Assembly (NCBI RefSeq): GCF_009797025.1
Contig: NZ_CP047027.1
Location: 1,550,001 to 1,614,000 of the forward strand
Length of the DNA: 64,000 nucleotides
Source of the DNA: Cellulophaga sp. L1A9
Lineage (GTDB): Bacteria; Bacteroidota; Bacteroidia; Flavobacteriales; Flavobacteriaceae
Direction of reading: 5' to 3'
Position numbers and translations under genes: made by a program
Notes under the pieces: generated by a model
The model's database searches: none
Seen by the model: the letters and a program-made list of their open reading frames with translations, nothing else
Told to the model about the DNA's origin: nothing
Shown: positions 35,817 through 43,904 of the stretch, one piece after another
Layout of the letters: the number at the start of each line of letters is the position of its first letter
Numbering within the stretch: the first letter of the stretch is position 1

Positions 35817-36293
35817 ATGAAAATGAGAATGCATCAGGCAATCTTGGTTTTATTTGTATTCGTTATTTACTCTTGCAATACAGAGTCATTAAACAATACA
35901 GTAATCCTAGAGTCTAAGAATGCCACTGAGATTGAAAATGAACTACTGGCAATAGTGAACGACTACAGAATTGAAAATGGATTGAATACACTAGAATACA
36001 GCAGTATTGCATACAAATATGCGAATTTGCATACAGATTACATGATCGCAAAAGGCACCACCAATCATGATGATTTTAGTTCTAGAGCTTCTAGTTTTAC
36101 ATCTGAGGTTAATGCTACTTTAGTATCCGAAAATGTAGCAAAAAATTATGCAGATGCCCTAGCCACTTTCAAGGCATGGATGAATAGTAATATTCATAAA
36201 AAAGCTATTGAGGGAGATTTCACTCATTCGGCGGTAAGTGTCAAGGCAGACGTTAATGGCATATATTATTGTACCGAATTGTTTTACAAGTAA
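35817..36293 (+). CDS. CAP/SCP-domain lipoprotein
   Basis: This 158-residue protein has the lipobox VIYSC (Cys20), then a CAP (CRISP/PR-1/SCP) domain. The marks are LLAIVNDYRIENGLNTLEYS, a histidine in ANLHTDYM, and the second histidine-glutamate region ATLVSENVAKNYAD followed by FKAWMNSNIHKKAIEGDFTHSAVSV. These residues form the usual CAP cleft. CAP proteins of bacteria are envelope or secreted proteins of varied, mostly unproven function. Single gene. Confidence 0.9.
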   Translation: MKMRMHQAILVLFVFVIYSCNTESLNNTVILESKNATEIENELLAIVNDYRIENGLNTLEYSSIAYKYANLHTDYMIAKGTTNHDDFSSRASSFTSEVNATLVSENVAKNYADALATFKAWMNSNIHKKAIEGDFTHSAVSVKADVNGIYYCTELFYK

Positions 36294-36432
36294 TCTCATC
36301 CATAGTTTTCGCTGTACACAAAGATCTCTTTGTTCATTTCGTATCTTAAAATAAGATGCACCTAAAAGATTATATTTATGATTTTAGTACCGTTTTAGTA
36401 TAGTTTTTTTAACTTTCGTAAAAAACTATACT

Positions 36433-36972
36433 ATGGCAATTACTCCACCATTTAATTTAACCAAATGGATTGCAGAAAACAGAGCTTCTTTAAAGCCACC
36501 CGTTGGCAATAAGAATCTATATAAAGATGCCGGTGACTATATTGTAATGATTGTTGCCGGACCTAACGCCCGTAAAGATTACCATTATAATGAAACCGAA
36601 GAATTGTTTTACCAATTAGAAGGTAATATAGAGGTACATGTACAGGAAGATGGTATAAAAAAAACAATGACCTTAGGACCAGGAGACATGTATTTACACC
36701 CTGCTAAAATTCCGCATTCTCCCGAACGGCATGAGAATTCTATTGGTCTTGTGATTGAAAGAAAGCGCAATCATATGAATGTAGATGATGGCTTACTCTG
36801 GTTTTGCGATAATTGTAATCACAAACTATACGAAGCATACTTTACGCTTAATGATATAGAAAAAGATTTTTTATCCCATTTTAAACATTTTTATAGTTCC
36901 GAGGCCTTGCGAACGTGTGATAATTGCGGAACCGTAATGCCTGTTGATGAACGTTTTATTGCAAAAGAATAA
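36433..36972 (+). CDS. nbaC: 3-Hydroxyanthranilate 3,4-dioxygenase
   Basis: This 179-residue cupin dioxygenase opens the ring of 3-hydroxyanthranilate in the kynurenine route to quinolinate or further breakdown. The iron ligands are His51, Glu57 and His95, with the substrate arginine Arg47. The C-terminal rubredoxin-like site has Cys125, Cys128, Cys162 and Cys165 (CDNC and CDNC). It is followed after 3 bases by the DUF1304 gene and then by the ALDH gene on the same strand. No other kynurenine gene is visible in the window. Confidence 0.95.
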   Translation: MAITPPFNLTKWIAENRASLKPPVGNKNLYKDAGDYIVMIVAGPNARKDYHYNETEELFYQLEGNIEVHVQEDGIKKTMTLGPGDMYLHPAKIPHSPERHENSIGLVIERKRNHMNVDDGLLWFCDNCNHKLYEAYFTLNDIEKDFLSHFKHFYSSEALRTCDNCGTVMPVDERFIAKE

Positions 36973-36975
36973 TTT

Positions 36976-37335
36976 ATGGAAATTACAATTAAGATTTTAA
37001 TAGGAGTAATTGCTTTTTTACACCTCTACATCATGTATTTTGAAATGTTCGCCTGGACAACCAAAGGAAAAAAAGTTTTTAATAACTTTCCTAAGGATTT
37101 ATTTGAACCCACTAAATCTATGGCCGCCAATCAAGGTTTATACAATGGCTTTTTGGCAGCAGGGTTGCTATGGACTTTCTTTATCACAAACCTAGAGTGG
37201 AGCAACAATATTGCCCTATTTTTTCTTGCATGTGTAGCTATTGCAGGTGGCTATGGTGCAATGACTGTTTCTAGAAAAATTTTATTCGTTCAGACTGTTC
37301 CTGCACTACTAACTATTGCGCTCATACTTTTATAA
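36976..37335 (+). CDS. DUF1304 membrane protein
   Basis: This 119-residue protein has four membrane helices (about 5-25, 50-68, 76-92 and 97-118). It matches DUF1304: FLHLYIMYFEMFAWTTK at the start and NQGLYNGFLAAGLLW in the middle. The family has no proven function. It is cotranscribed with nbaC (3-base gap). Confidence 0.88.
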   Translation: MEITIKILIGVIAFLHLYIMYFEMFAWTTKGKKVFNNFPKDLFEPTKSMAANQGLYNGFLAAGLLWTFFITNLEWSNNIALFFLACVAIAGGYGAMTVSRKILFVQTVPALLTIALILL

Positions 37336-37349
37336 ACATATTTTTTTGG

Positions 37350-37383
37350 TTGTTCAGAGATACAATTATTAATTGTAACTTTG
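37350..37383 (+). promoter_or_regulatory. Flavobacterial promoter of the aldehyde dehydrogenase gene
   Basis: TTG (37350-37352), a 23-base spacer and TAACTTTG (37376-37383) precede the ALDH start codon by 36 bases. This indicates that the ALDH gene has its own promoter, separate from nbaC. Confidence 0.6.
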
Positions 37384-37419
37384 AATAAATATAACATTTA
37401 ACTAATAAAAAGTTATAAA

Positions 37420-38973
37420 ATGTCAAAAACAACAACAGACTTCGGTATTGATTCTGCCTTAAAGACTTTAGGAGTATCAGCTAATAATTTAGGCACCTCA
37501 ACAGGATCAAAGTTTTTTGCTTCAGGCGAAGAAATAGCTTCATATTCTCCAGTGGACGGTAAATTAATTGGCAAAGTAAAAGCAACTACGCAAGAAGATT
37601 ACGCTAAAGTGATGGAGAAAGCAACTGCGGCCTTTCAAGAATGGAGAACAAAGCCAGCTCCTTTAAGAGGAGAAGTTGTAAGACAGTTTGGAGACAAACT
37701 AAGAGAAAAGAAAGAAGCTTTAGGAAAACTGGTTTCTTATGAAATGGGAAAATCCTATCAAGAAGGCTTAGGCGAAGTACAAGAAATGATTGATATCTGT
37801 GATTTCGCAGTTGGATTATCTAGACAACTACATGGCTTAACAATGCATTCTGAACGTCCAGGACATAGAATGTACGAACAGTACCATCCTTTAGGAGTGG
37901 TTGGAATTATTTCTGCCTTTAACTTTCCTGTTGCTGTTTGGGCTTGGAATACAGCTTTGGCTTGGATTTGTGGAGACGTTTGTATCTGGAAGCCTAGTGA
38001 AAAAACACCAATGTGCGGAATAGCATGCCAAAACATAGCAGCAGAAGTATTTGCAGCAAACGGTTTACCAGAGGGTATTTGTAACCTTATAAATGGCGAT
38101 CATACCGTTGGAGAAATGATGACTAAAGATACTCGCGTACCTTTAATTTCTGCGACAGGATCTACTCGTATGGGTAAAATTGTAGCAAAAGAAGTTGCTG
38201 GCCGTTTAGGTAAAACTTTATTAGAATTAGGAGGCAACAATGCTATTATTGTAACTCCAGATGCAGATATTAAAATGACCGTTATTGGTGCTGTTTTTGG
38301 TGCTGTAGGTACCGCAGGACAACGCTGTACGTCTACAAGACGTTTAATCATACATGAATCTGTTTATGATACGGTTAAAAATGCTGTTGTAAAAGCATAC
38401 GGACAATTACGTATTGGAAACCCATTAGATGAAAATAATCATGTAGGACCTATCATTGATACCGATGCTGTAAAAATGTACGAAGGAGCTTTAGCGAAGG
38501 TCGTAGAAGAAGGTGGAACTATTGTTGTTGAAGGAGGCGTACTTTCTGGTGAAGGATACGAATCTGGATGCTATGTAAAACCCGCCATTGCAGAAGCTAA
38601 AAATTCTTTTGAAATTGTTCAACACGAAACATTCGCTCCGATATTATACTTATTAAAATACTCAGGAGATATCCATGACGCATTAAAACTTCAAAACGGA
38701 GTTGCCCAAGGCTTGTCTTCAGCAGTAATGACAAATAACCTTCGCGAAGCAGAAGCTTTCTTATCTGTACAAGGTTCAGATTGCGGTATCGCAAATGTAA
38801 ATATTGGAACCTCTGGCGCTGAGATTGGTGGTGCTTTTGGAGGTGAAAAAGAAACTGGCGGAGGACGTGAATCTGGTTCTGATGCTTGGAAAGTATACAT
38901 GCGCAGACAAACGAACACAATAAATTACACTACAGAGCTCCCACTTGCTCAAGGTATTAAATTTGACCTTTAA
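37420..38973 (+). CDS. ALDH7-type aldehyde dehydrogenase (aminoadipate semialdehyde type)
   Basis: This 517-residue NAD(P)-dependent aldehyde dehydrogenase has catalytic Cys303 in GTAGQRCTSTRR, Glu269 in TLLELGGN and the oxyanion Asn in SAFNFPVAVWAWN. The opening segment, the RPGHRMYEQYHPLGVVG stretch and the total length fit the ALDH7A1/AmaB group, which oxidises alpha-aminoadipate semialdehyde in lysine breakdown. It could also act on betaine or lipid-derived aldehydes. It lies just after the nbaC-DUF1304 pair, yet it is not the aminomuconate-semialdehyde dehydrogenase type. It ends in a strong terminator. Confidence 0.92.
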   Translation: MSKTTTDFGIDSALKTLGVSANNLGTSTGSKFFASGEEIASYSPVDGKLIGKVKATTQEDYAKVMEKATAAFQEWRTKPAPLRGEVVRQFGDKLREKKEALGKLVSYEMGKSYQEGLGEVQEMIDICDFAVGLSRQLHGLTMHSERPGHRMYEQYHPLGVVGIISAFNFPVAVWAWNTALAWICGDVCIWKPSEKTPMCGIACQNIAAEVFAANGLPEGICNLINGDHTVGEMMTKDTRVPLISATGSTRMGKIVAKEVAGRLGKTLLELGGNNAIIVTPDADIKMTVIGAVFGAVGTAGQRCTSTRRLIIHESVYDTVKNAVVKAYGQLRIGNPLDENNHVGPIIDTDAVKMYEGALAKVVEEGGTIVVEGGVLSGEGYESGCYVKPAIAEAKNSFEIVQHETFAPILYLLKYSGDIHDALKLQNGVAQGLSSAVMTNNLREAEAFLSVQGSDCGIANVNIGTSGAEIGGAFGGEKETGGGRESGSDAWKVYMRRQTNTINYTTELPLAQGIKFDL

Positions 38974-38981
38974 ATACTAAA

Positions 38982-39018
38982 AAACCACGTTGCACCTTCA
39001 AGCAATACAACGTGGTTT
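38982..39018 (+). terminator. Terminator of the aldehyde dehydrogenase gene
   Basis: AAACCACGTTG (38982-38992) pairs perfectly with CAACGTGGTTT (39008-39018) around a 15-base loop, 8 bases after the stop codon. Confidence 0.88.
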
Positions 39019-39354
39019 AAAACTAACTAATCAAAATATTTAGTGCGGCACTTTACAGCACTTAATAATTTATTTTATAAAACCCTTATTTCAATGCCGG
39101 AACTTTGTCGGGAGAAATAAGGGTTTCTTTTTGCCTTTCTAATTTCTAAAAAAAAGACGATACATAGCTCTATTTTCGTACAACTGGTAGGAAAAACTGT
39201 ATAAATTGACAATTTTAAGGCTTTAGGAATACCTCTTTTAAAAACATTCTCCATCAGTTATCTATTTGATAATGAATATTTAATATAGAAATATTCATTA
39301 TTTTAAGGTTTTTTTTAATACTTTGGTGTGATTAACACTAAATAACCATTAACA
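39019..39354. other. 336-base non-coding stretch with a second terminator-like hairpin
   Basis: Between the ALDH terminator and the OmpA gene there is no gene. The stretch holds the hairpin at 39080-39126, then about 200 AT-rich bases with near repeats of AATATTCATTA-like sequence (39285-39300) before the OmpA gene. A short RNA ending at the hairpin is possible. Confidence 0.5.
39080..39126 (+). terminator. Second, separate terminator-like hairpin
   Basis: AAACCCTTATTTC (39080-39092) pairs perfectly with GAAATAAGGGTTT (39114-39126), with a CTTTTT run after it. It is 60 bases beyond the ALDH terminator, so it either backs it up or ends a small unannotated transcript. Confidence 0.8.
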
Positions 39355-40263
39355 ATGACAAAAAAAACCATTTACCTCTTAGGAATAATCATTACGATTC
39401 TTCTCGGGACCTATTTCTTTATTACTTGTTGCAGTTGTTGCGGGGCGAGTTCCGAAATTACCGAAACTGAAATTATAATTGAAGAAACCTTACCTGAGGC
39501 AACAGCGTATCCATTTAAATTCTCTGATGGGTCTTTTGCCTACGAAAGCAATGATAATTTTAATTTCAACCGATCTTCCTCTTCTATTCTAATGCCTTTA
39601 TCTACAAGCATTACTGAAGGAATTACAAGTACAAAATCTTACTTAGAGCAAAATACAGGTAAAGTTTTTGATATTACTGGTTTTTATAAAAGCGATGAAG
39701 CAAACAAATCTGCTTTTCCAAATCTAGGAATTGCAAGAGCAAATGCAATTAAAAATCATTTAGTAGCACAAGGGATACCTTCTTCCTCACTAAACATTTT
39801 AGGCGAATTAAATGATGATATGATTAGTTCTCCTGAAAATGTATTTTTAGGCCCTGCGAGTTACGCTATTTCAAATGAACATGAAGACCTCGAAGATGAG
39901 ATGAAAGCTTTGTATAATAAAATTAAAGCCGATCCATTAGTTCTCAACTTTAACACTGGACAAGCCTCAATAAATCTTACCTCAGAAGAGCGCCAAAAAA
40001 TTGTAGCTATTTCTAAATATCTTGATAAGGTAGCAAATGCTAGTTGCAGTGTTGTTGGACATACGGATAGCCAAGGAAATAGAATAACAAATATTGGCTT
40101 AGGACAAGAGCGGGCAGATTTTGCAAAACAATATCTTATTGATAACGGTATCATGGCATCAAAAATTATTGCAACATCAAAAGGACCAGATACCCCTATC
40201 TCAGATAATAATACAGAAGAAGGCCGCAGTCAAAACAGAAGAACGGTCATCACTTTAAACTAA
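39355..40263 (+). CDS. OmpA-family protein with a cysteine-rich membrane-proximal motif
   Basis: This 302-residue protein has an N-terminal membrane helix (5-24) that runs straight into TCCSCCG, four cysteines in five positions. It carries two OmpA-like regions. The first (about 70-165) is degenerate. The second (about 195-302) is a standard OmpA C-terminal peptidoglycan-binding domain with VVGHTDSQGNRITNIGLGQERADF and EEGRSQNRRTV. It is probably anchored in the membrane and bound to peptidoglycan. It forms a pair with the following HHH-domain gene (31-base gap). Confidence 0.88.
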   Translation: MTKKTIYLLGIIITILLGTYFFITCCSCCGASSEITETEIIIEETLPEATAYPFKFSDGSFAYESNDNFNFNRSSSSILMPLSTSITEGITSTKSYLEQNTGKVFDITGFYKSDEANKSAFPNLGIARANAIKNHLVAQGIPSSSLNILGELNDDMISSPENVFLGPASYAISNEHEDLEDEMKALYNKIKADPLVLNFNTGQASINLTSEERQKIVAISKYLDKVANASCSVVGHTDSQGNRITNIGLGQERADFAKQYLIDNGIMASKIIATSKGPDTPISDNNTEEGRSQNRRTVITLN

Positions 40264-40294
40264 ATAATCACCTAAACCTTAAATACATATTAAA

Positions 40295-40897
40295 ATGAAC
40301 TTTGAAAACTTAAATATTTGGTGTTGGATTATCCCTGCTTTAGTAGGAATTATTTGTGCAATCCTTGGTTACCTTTTAGGGAAATCAGGCAACACAACCA
40401 TTGACAACGCTGCAGATTTAAAAATGTGTGAAGAGAAAAACGCAGACTTAAAAGCAGATTTATATGCTTGCCAGCAGAAATTAACAGCTAAGCCAACGGC
40501 AGCTCCTGTTTCTAATTTTGCTGCTCCCGAAGCTCCTGCTGCAGTTACTACTGAAAGCATACCCGTAACACCAATAGCTCCTGTAATACCTATTGTTGCC
40601 TTTGATGCTTCTGCTGCAAAAGCTGCATTTGGTAAAACGATTAAACAAGATGATTTAAAATTAGTGGAAGGCATTGGTCCTAAGATTGAATCTATGTTTA
40701 AAGAAGGAGGTATAAAAACATGGAAAGCACTTTCTGATGCCTCTGTTGGCGATTGTCAAAAAATACTTGATGGTGGAGGGAATAGGTATAAAATACACGA
40801 TCCAGCCTCATGGCCTATGCAAGCCAAAATGTGCTACGAAGGTAAATGGACTGAATTGACCAAATGGCAAGATGAACACAAACATGGTAAGTTGTAA
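40295..40897 (+). CDS. Membrane-anchored helix-hairpin-helix protein
   Basis: This 200-residue protein has an N-terminal helix (about 8-28, CWIIPALVGIICAILGYLLG), a short coiled region with CEEKNADLKADLYACQQ, a Pro/Ala-rich linker (60-105) and a C-terminal domain. That domain starts DDLKLVEGIGPKIESMFKEGGIKTW, a helix-hairpin-helix of the kind seen in ribosomal or DNA-repair proteins and in DUF4332 relatives. The domain may bind nucleic acid or a protein partner. It is probably cotranscribed with the OmpA gene. The role is unknown. Confidence 0.8.
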   Translation: MNFENLNIWCWIIPALVGIICAILGYLLGKSGNTTIDNAADLKMCEEKNADLKADLYACQQKLTAKPTAAPVSNFAAPEAPAAVTTESIPVTPIAPVIPIVAFDASAAKAAFGKTIKQDDLKLVEGIGPKIESMFKEGGIKTWKALSDASVGDCQKILDGGGNRYKIHDPASWPMQAKMCYEGKWTELTKWQDEHKHGKL

Positions 40898-40929
40898 TAG
40901 CACATGCGACACAAACTACATTAAATAAT

Positions 40930-40956
40930 AAAGGCGGTATTACAAATACCGCCTTT
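40930..40956. terminator. Bidirectional terminator
   Basis: AAAGGCGGTAT (40930-40940) pairs with ATACCGCCTTT (40946-40956) around a 5-base loop. It separates the convergent HHH-protein gene and the desaturase gene. Confidence 0.9.
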
Positions 40957-40963
40957 ATTATTA

Positions 40964-41959
40964 TTATAACCTACCATTCGCATCAACCCACTTAAAGTGA
41001 TATTGATCCTCTGGAAACTTCATCCTTGTAGCTATACGTTCTAATCTATCTGGTAATTTCATTAAATAATCTCTTGCACGCTCACCATCATCATTCAAAG
41101 CACGAATATTATCTAGCTCCCAATACGTATTTAATTTTCTAAGAATATCTATATAATCCAAAGCTGTATACACTCCTAAACGCTGTGCACAATTTGAAAA
41201 ATTTTCAAAAGCAGAACCAATTGTGCCCCCAGACTCACGTAAAAAGTGCGCTGGCATAACAATTTTCTTTTTCATCATATCAGCAAATGCCATCATCATT
41301 TGATTTGGATCGTGCTCAAATATCGATTTTACAAACTCTCTATACGCTAAATGATGACGCATTTCATCACCAGCAATGATAGTACACATTTTACCTAACA
41401 AAACATTTCCTTTTTTCTTAGCCATTTGTCCAACTCTCTTGTGTGAAATGTTGGTCGCTAATTCTTGAAATGAGGTATAAATAAAGTTTTTGTATGGATC
41501 CCTATCGGTACCAATATCAAAACCATCTGCAATTAAATATTGCGTAGTAATTTCAACCTCACGCATGTTTACTCTACCGGATAAATACAAGTATTTATTT
41601 AGCACATCTCCATGGCGGTTTTCTTCTGCAGTCCAATGACGCACCCATTTAGACCATCCATTTTTATTCTCACCATGTTGATCCACTCCTTCAACATCCA
41701 TCAACCAAGATTCGTATGTTGGCAATGCTTCCTCCGTAATGGTATCGGCAACCATAGTTACCCAAAAATCGTATCCTAAATCTTTAGATTCTTCTTGTAT
41801 TTGCTTTACAGCATCAAGAAAATCATCGCTTTGCGGATCCGGCAAAAAATCTGTTGGTTGCCAAATATCCTGAATTGGAATCAAGTATTGATCAATAAAA
41901 CCATTCACCTTATCCTCAATCGCCCGCATTACTTCTATTCTAATATTTTTAGCTGACAT
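40964..41959 (-). CDS. Acyl-ACP desaturase
   Basis: This 331-residue soluble di-iron desaturase resembles plant stearoyl-ACP desaturase and Mycobacterium DesA. The iron ligands are in EENRHGD and DEMRHH, the two E/DxxRH-type motifs, with the first carboxylate in the preceding helix. It introduces a double bond in acyl-ACP in the cytoplasm and thus adjusts membrane fluidity. It starts about 70 bases before the phosphatase gene end on the same strand, and may or may not share its transcript. Confidence 0.93.
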   Translation of the reverse strand: MSAKNIRIEVMRAIEDKVNGFIDQYLIPIQDIWQPTDFLPDPQSDDFLDAVKQIQEESKDLGYDFWVTMVADTITEEALPTYESWLMDVEGVDQHGENKNGWSKWVRHWTAEENRHGDVLNKYLYLSGRVNMREVEITTQYLIADGFDIGTDRDPYKNFIYTSFQELATNISHKRVGQMAKKKGNVLLGKMCTIIAGDEMRHHLAYREFVKSIFEHDPNQMMMAFADMMKKKIVMPAHFLRESGGTIGSAFENFSNCAQRLGVYTALDYIDILRKLNTYWELDNIRALNDDGERARDYLMKLPDRLERIATRMKFPEDQYHFKWVDANGRL

Positions 41960-42029
41960 ATTTTATTTTTTTTCAAAGTTCATAATAATACTTATAATTA
42001 GGGTATAATCCTTTCCAATTTTTAAACAA

Positions 42030-42755
42030 TCAGTTTCTTCCTTTTTCATCAGGGTAAAACGTGTACACTGGATCACTTTGCCATACTTGTTTTGTGGCAA
42101 CATCAATCACTGAAAGTGGACCTTTAAATGCTGCGCCTGTATCTACATTCCATACATTAGCTGCATTTTGAGGTGTTGTTTTATCTATTCTTGTCACGGG
42201 TGTATGTCCTATATAAATTTCCGAATAATGTGTTAACCGCTGCGGGTAATATTTATGTCCTGGCGTTAAATCAGGATTCAAAGAAAGGACCAATTCCCAC
42301 AATGTCCTATCCCAATAAAAAGTTTTCGAAAAATATTCAAAATCTACACCCTTTAAGTTAGTAAATCCTGCATGAAGAAACAAACGCTTGTCTTCATCCA
42401 AATAATAATCGTCTAATTTAGTGAAAAAATCTATGTGTGCCTTTTTGGTTTGCTCATCTAACTTCGCATAAGAATTTGCAGTAGCCTCGCCACCGTGTTG
42501 GTACCACGTAGGGTTATCTTTTCCTTCTGTTAACCAAGACCTACACAATTCATCATGATTACCTCTAATGAAAATACAATGATGTGTCTTTTTTAATTCA
42601 ATTAAAAAATTTATGGTCTCCGTAGCTTGGCTCCACCCATCTACATAGTCCCCCAAAAAGATCAATTGATCTTCTGTAGTTACCTTTGCTTTGGCTAAAA
42701 CTTGCTCTAATGCTTTTAATCCTGAATGGATATCTCCTATGGCTAATACTCTCAT
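42030..42755 (-). CDS. Metallophosphoesterase (PPP-type phosphatase)
   Basis: This gene encodes 241 residues from the ATG at 42755 (MRVLAIGDIHS). The longer frame is rejected because it overlaps the previous gene and lacks family sequence. The calcineurin-like metal motifs are all present: GDIHSG, GDYVDG, GNHDEL, then HAGF and GHTP. This is the PrpA/PrpB or Ser/Thr phosphatase layout, and the substrate may be protein or nucleotide. The ATG overlaps the stop of the zinc-ribbon gene by 4 bases (ATGA), so the genes are coupled. Confidence 0.92.
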   Translation of the reverse strand: MRVLAIGDIHSGLKALEQVLAKAKVTTEDQLIFLGDYVDGWSQATETINFLIELKKTHHCIFIRGNHDELCRSWLTEGKDNPTWYQHGGEATANSYAKLDEQTKKAHIDFFTKLDDYYLDEDKRLFLHAGFTNLKGVDFEYFSKTFYWDRTLWELVLSLNPDLTPGHKYYPQRLTHYSEIYIGHTPVTRIDKTTPQNAANVWNVDTGAAFKGPLSVIDVATKQVWQSDPVYTFYPDEKGRN

Positions 42756-43837
42756 GATTGTGTAAAAATCGCTATAACTGCTATAATAATGATGATAAAA
42801 AGAACTAAAAAAAATATTTTCCAAAAAGAGTAAGGTCGTATTCCGCTAATTGCCCCTGTTTGCCCGTTCACATAAAATTGATATTCTTTACCATTATACT
42901 TATATGAACTTATATAAACAGGCACTAAAATATGTTTAAAAGTTTCTTCTGATAATTTAATATCCGTGTGATCTATTCTTTGTGCATCTCCTCCTATATC
43001 CTTATTTATCCAGCTATATGCTATTCTCTTTGCTTCTTGAAAAGATTGATGGTGTCCTTCTTTTAAGGATATCGTATATTTTTCTGTAACAAAACCGGAC
43101 AAATATTTCGAATTAAAAACCACCAATTCTTTTAAATTCCATTGTGCTATTTTACTGGGTATGTCTCTCCTTTTTTTCTCTGAAGCATTTATTAAAATGT
43201 CATCAACAAAACCATTAACTGCTCCCGATGCACTTGACCATCGCGTTTTACGCACTTGTCTTGTTTGTGTTCCGTTTTTTGTTTTATAGCGCTCTGTCAC
43301 ATAATAATAATCTCCTCGTTGCCCTTGATAAGTAGCATACAAATTAGCATCGAAAGTCCAGTGGGGAACATATAACCCATGCAAACCCTCTGCATCTATA
43401 GCTGCTTTTTTAAGCTTGTCTGGCGCAAACCAAAGACTATTAACCCAACTCTTGAATATAGTTTTTGCTTTCTTTGCATCTATCTGAAAGGGCACAAGTG
43501 CCCCAGGTAAAATCCACCCTTCTTTTACAATGTCCTCTCTAATTAATGGGTCTCCGCAATACACGCAATCTAAAGATTTATAATTTTCTTCTACATGTTG
43601 ATTGGCACCACAGTTTTTACAGTGAAGTAATTCTATAGTTTCGGTATAGGCATTATCTCCAACAACTTTTAAATAGTGCTGAAGTTCTAATTCCTCAAAA
43701 CTACTCTTGGCTTGTTCTATAAATTCCTCATAGCCACAATATTCACATTTTAACTGGTTAGAACCTGGTTTAAATTTAAGCTCCGCACCACAATTAGCAC
43801 ATGATTTTTTATGTTCCGTTGAAAACGCTTCTTCCAT
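42752..43837 (-). CDS. Zinc-ribbon membrane protein (YdjG-like)
   Basis: This 361-residue protein has four CxxC knuckles forming two zinc ribbons at the N-terminus: CANC, CEYC, CKNC and CVYC (about 14-100). A WFAPDKLKK region and a long soluble domain follow (LHGLYVPHWTFDANL, TRWSSASGAVNG). The C-terminus is one membrane helix (about 338-358) with a short tail. Such proteins are often listed as PriA-like or TFIIB zinc-finger proteins. The architecture resembles Bacillus YdjG, which works with the SPFH protein YdjI and PspA. Here the SPFH gene lies directly upstream on the same strand. Confidence 0.78.
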   Translation of the reverse strand: MEEAFSTEHKKSCANCGAELKFKPGSNQLKCEYCGYEEFIEQAKSSFEELELQHYLKVVGDNAYTETIELLHCKNCGANQHVEENYKSLDCVYCGDPLIREDIVKEGWILPGALVPFQIDAKKAKTIFKSWVNSLWFAPDKLKKAAIDAEGLHGLYVPHWTFDANLYATYQGQRGDYYYVTERYKTKNGTQTRQVRKTRWSSASGAVNGFVDDILINASEKKRRDIPSKIAQWNLKELVVFNSKYLSGFVTEKYTISLKEGHHQSFQEAKRIAYSWINKDIGGDAQRIDHTDIKLSEETFKHILVPVYISSYKYNGKEYQFYVNGQTGAISGIRPYSFWKIFFLVLFIIIIIAVIAIFTQS

Positions 43838-43904
43838 GAATCACCATTAATTGATAAATTTGCTCTACTGTACGCCAACAATTTATTTCGTACAAAATAT
43901 ATTT

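Noticed and set aside
36311..36340. Hairpin ACAAAG-ATCT-CTTTGT after the CAP-domain gene as a terminator
   Set aside because: The stem is only 6 bp and AT-rich with no T run following, so it is too weak to call.
42756..42824. Upstream extension of the metallophosphoesterase
   Set aside because: The residues before MRVLAIGDIHS overlap the zinc-ribbon gene and are low-complexity Tyr/Ser. The family begins at the GDIH motif.
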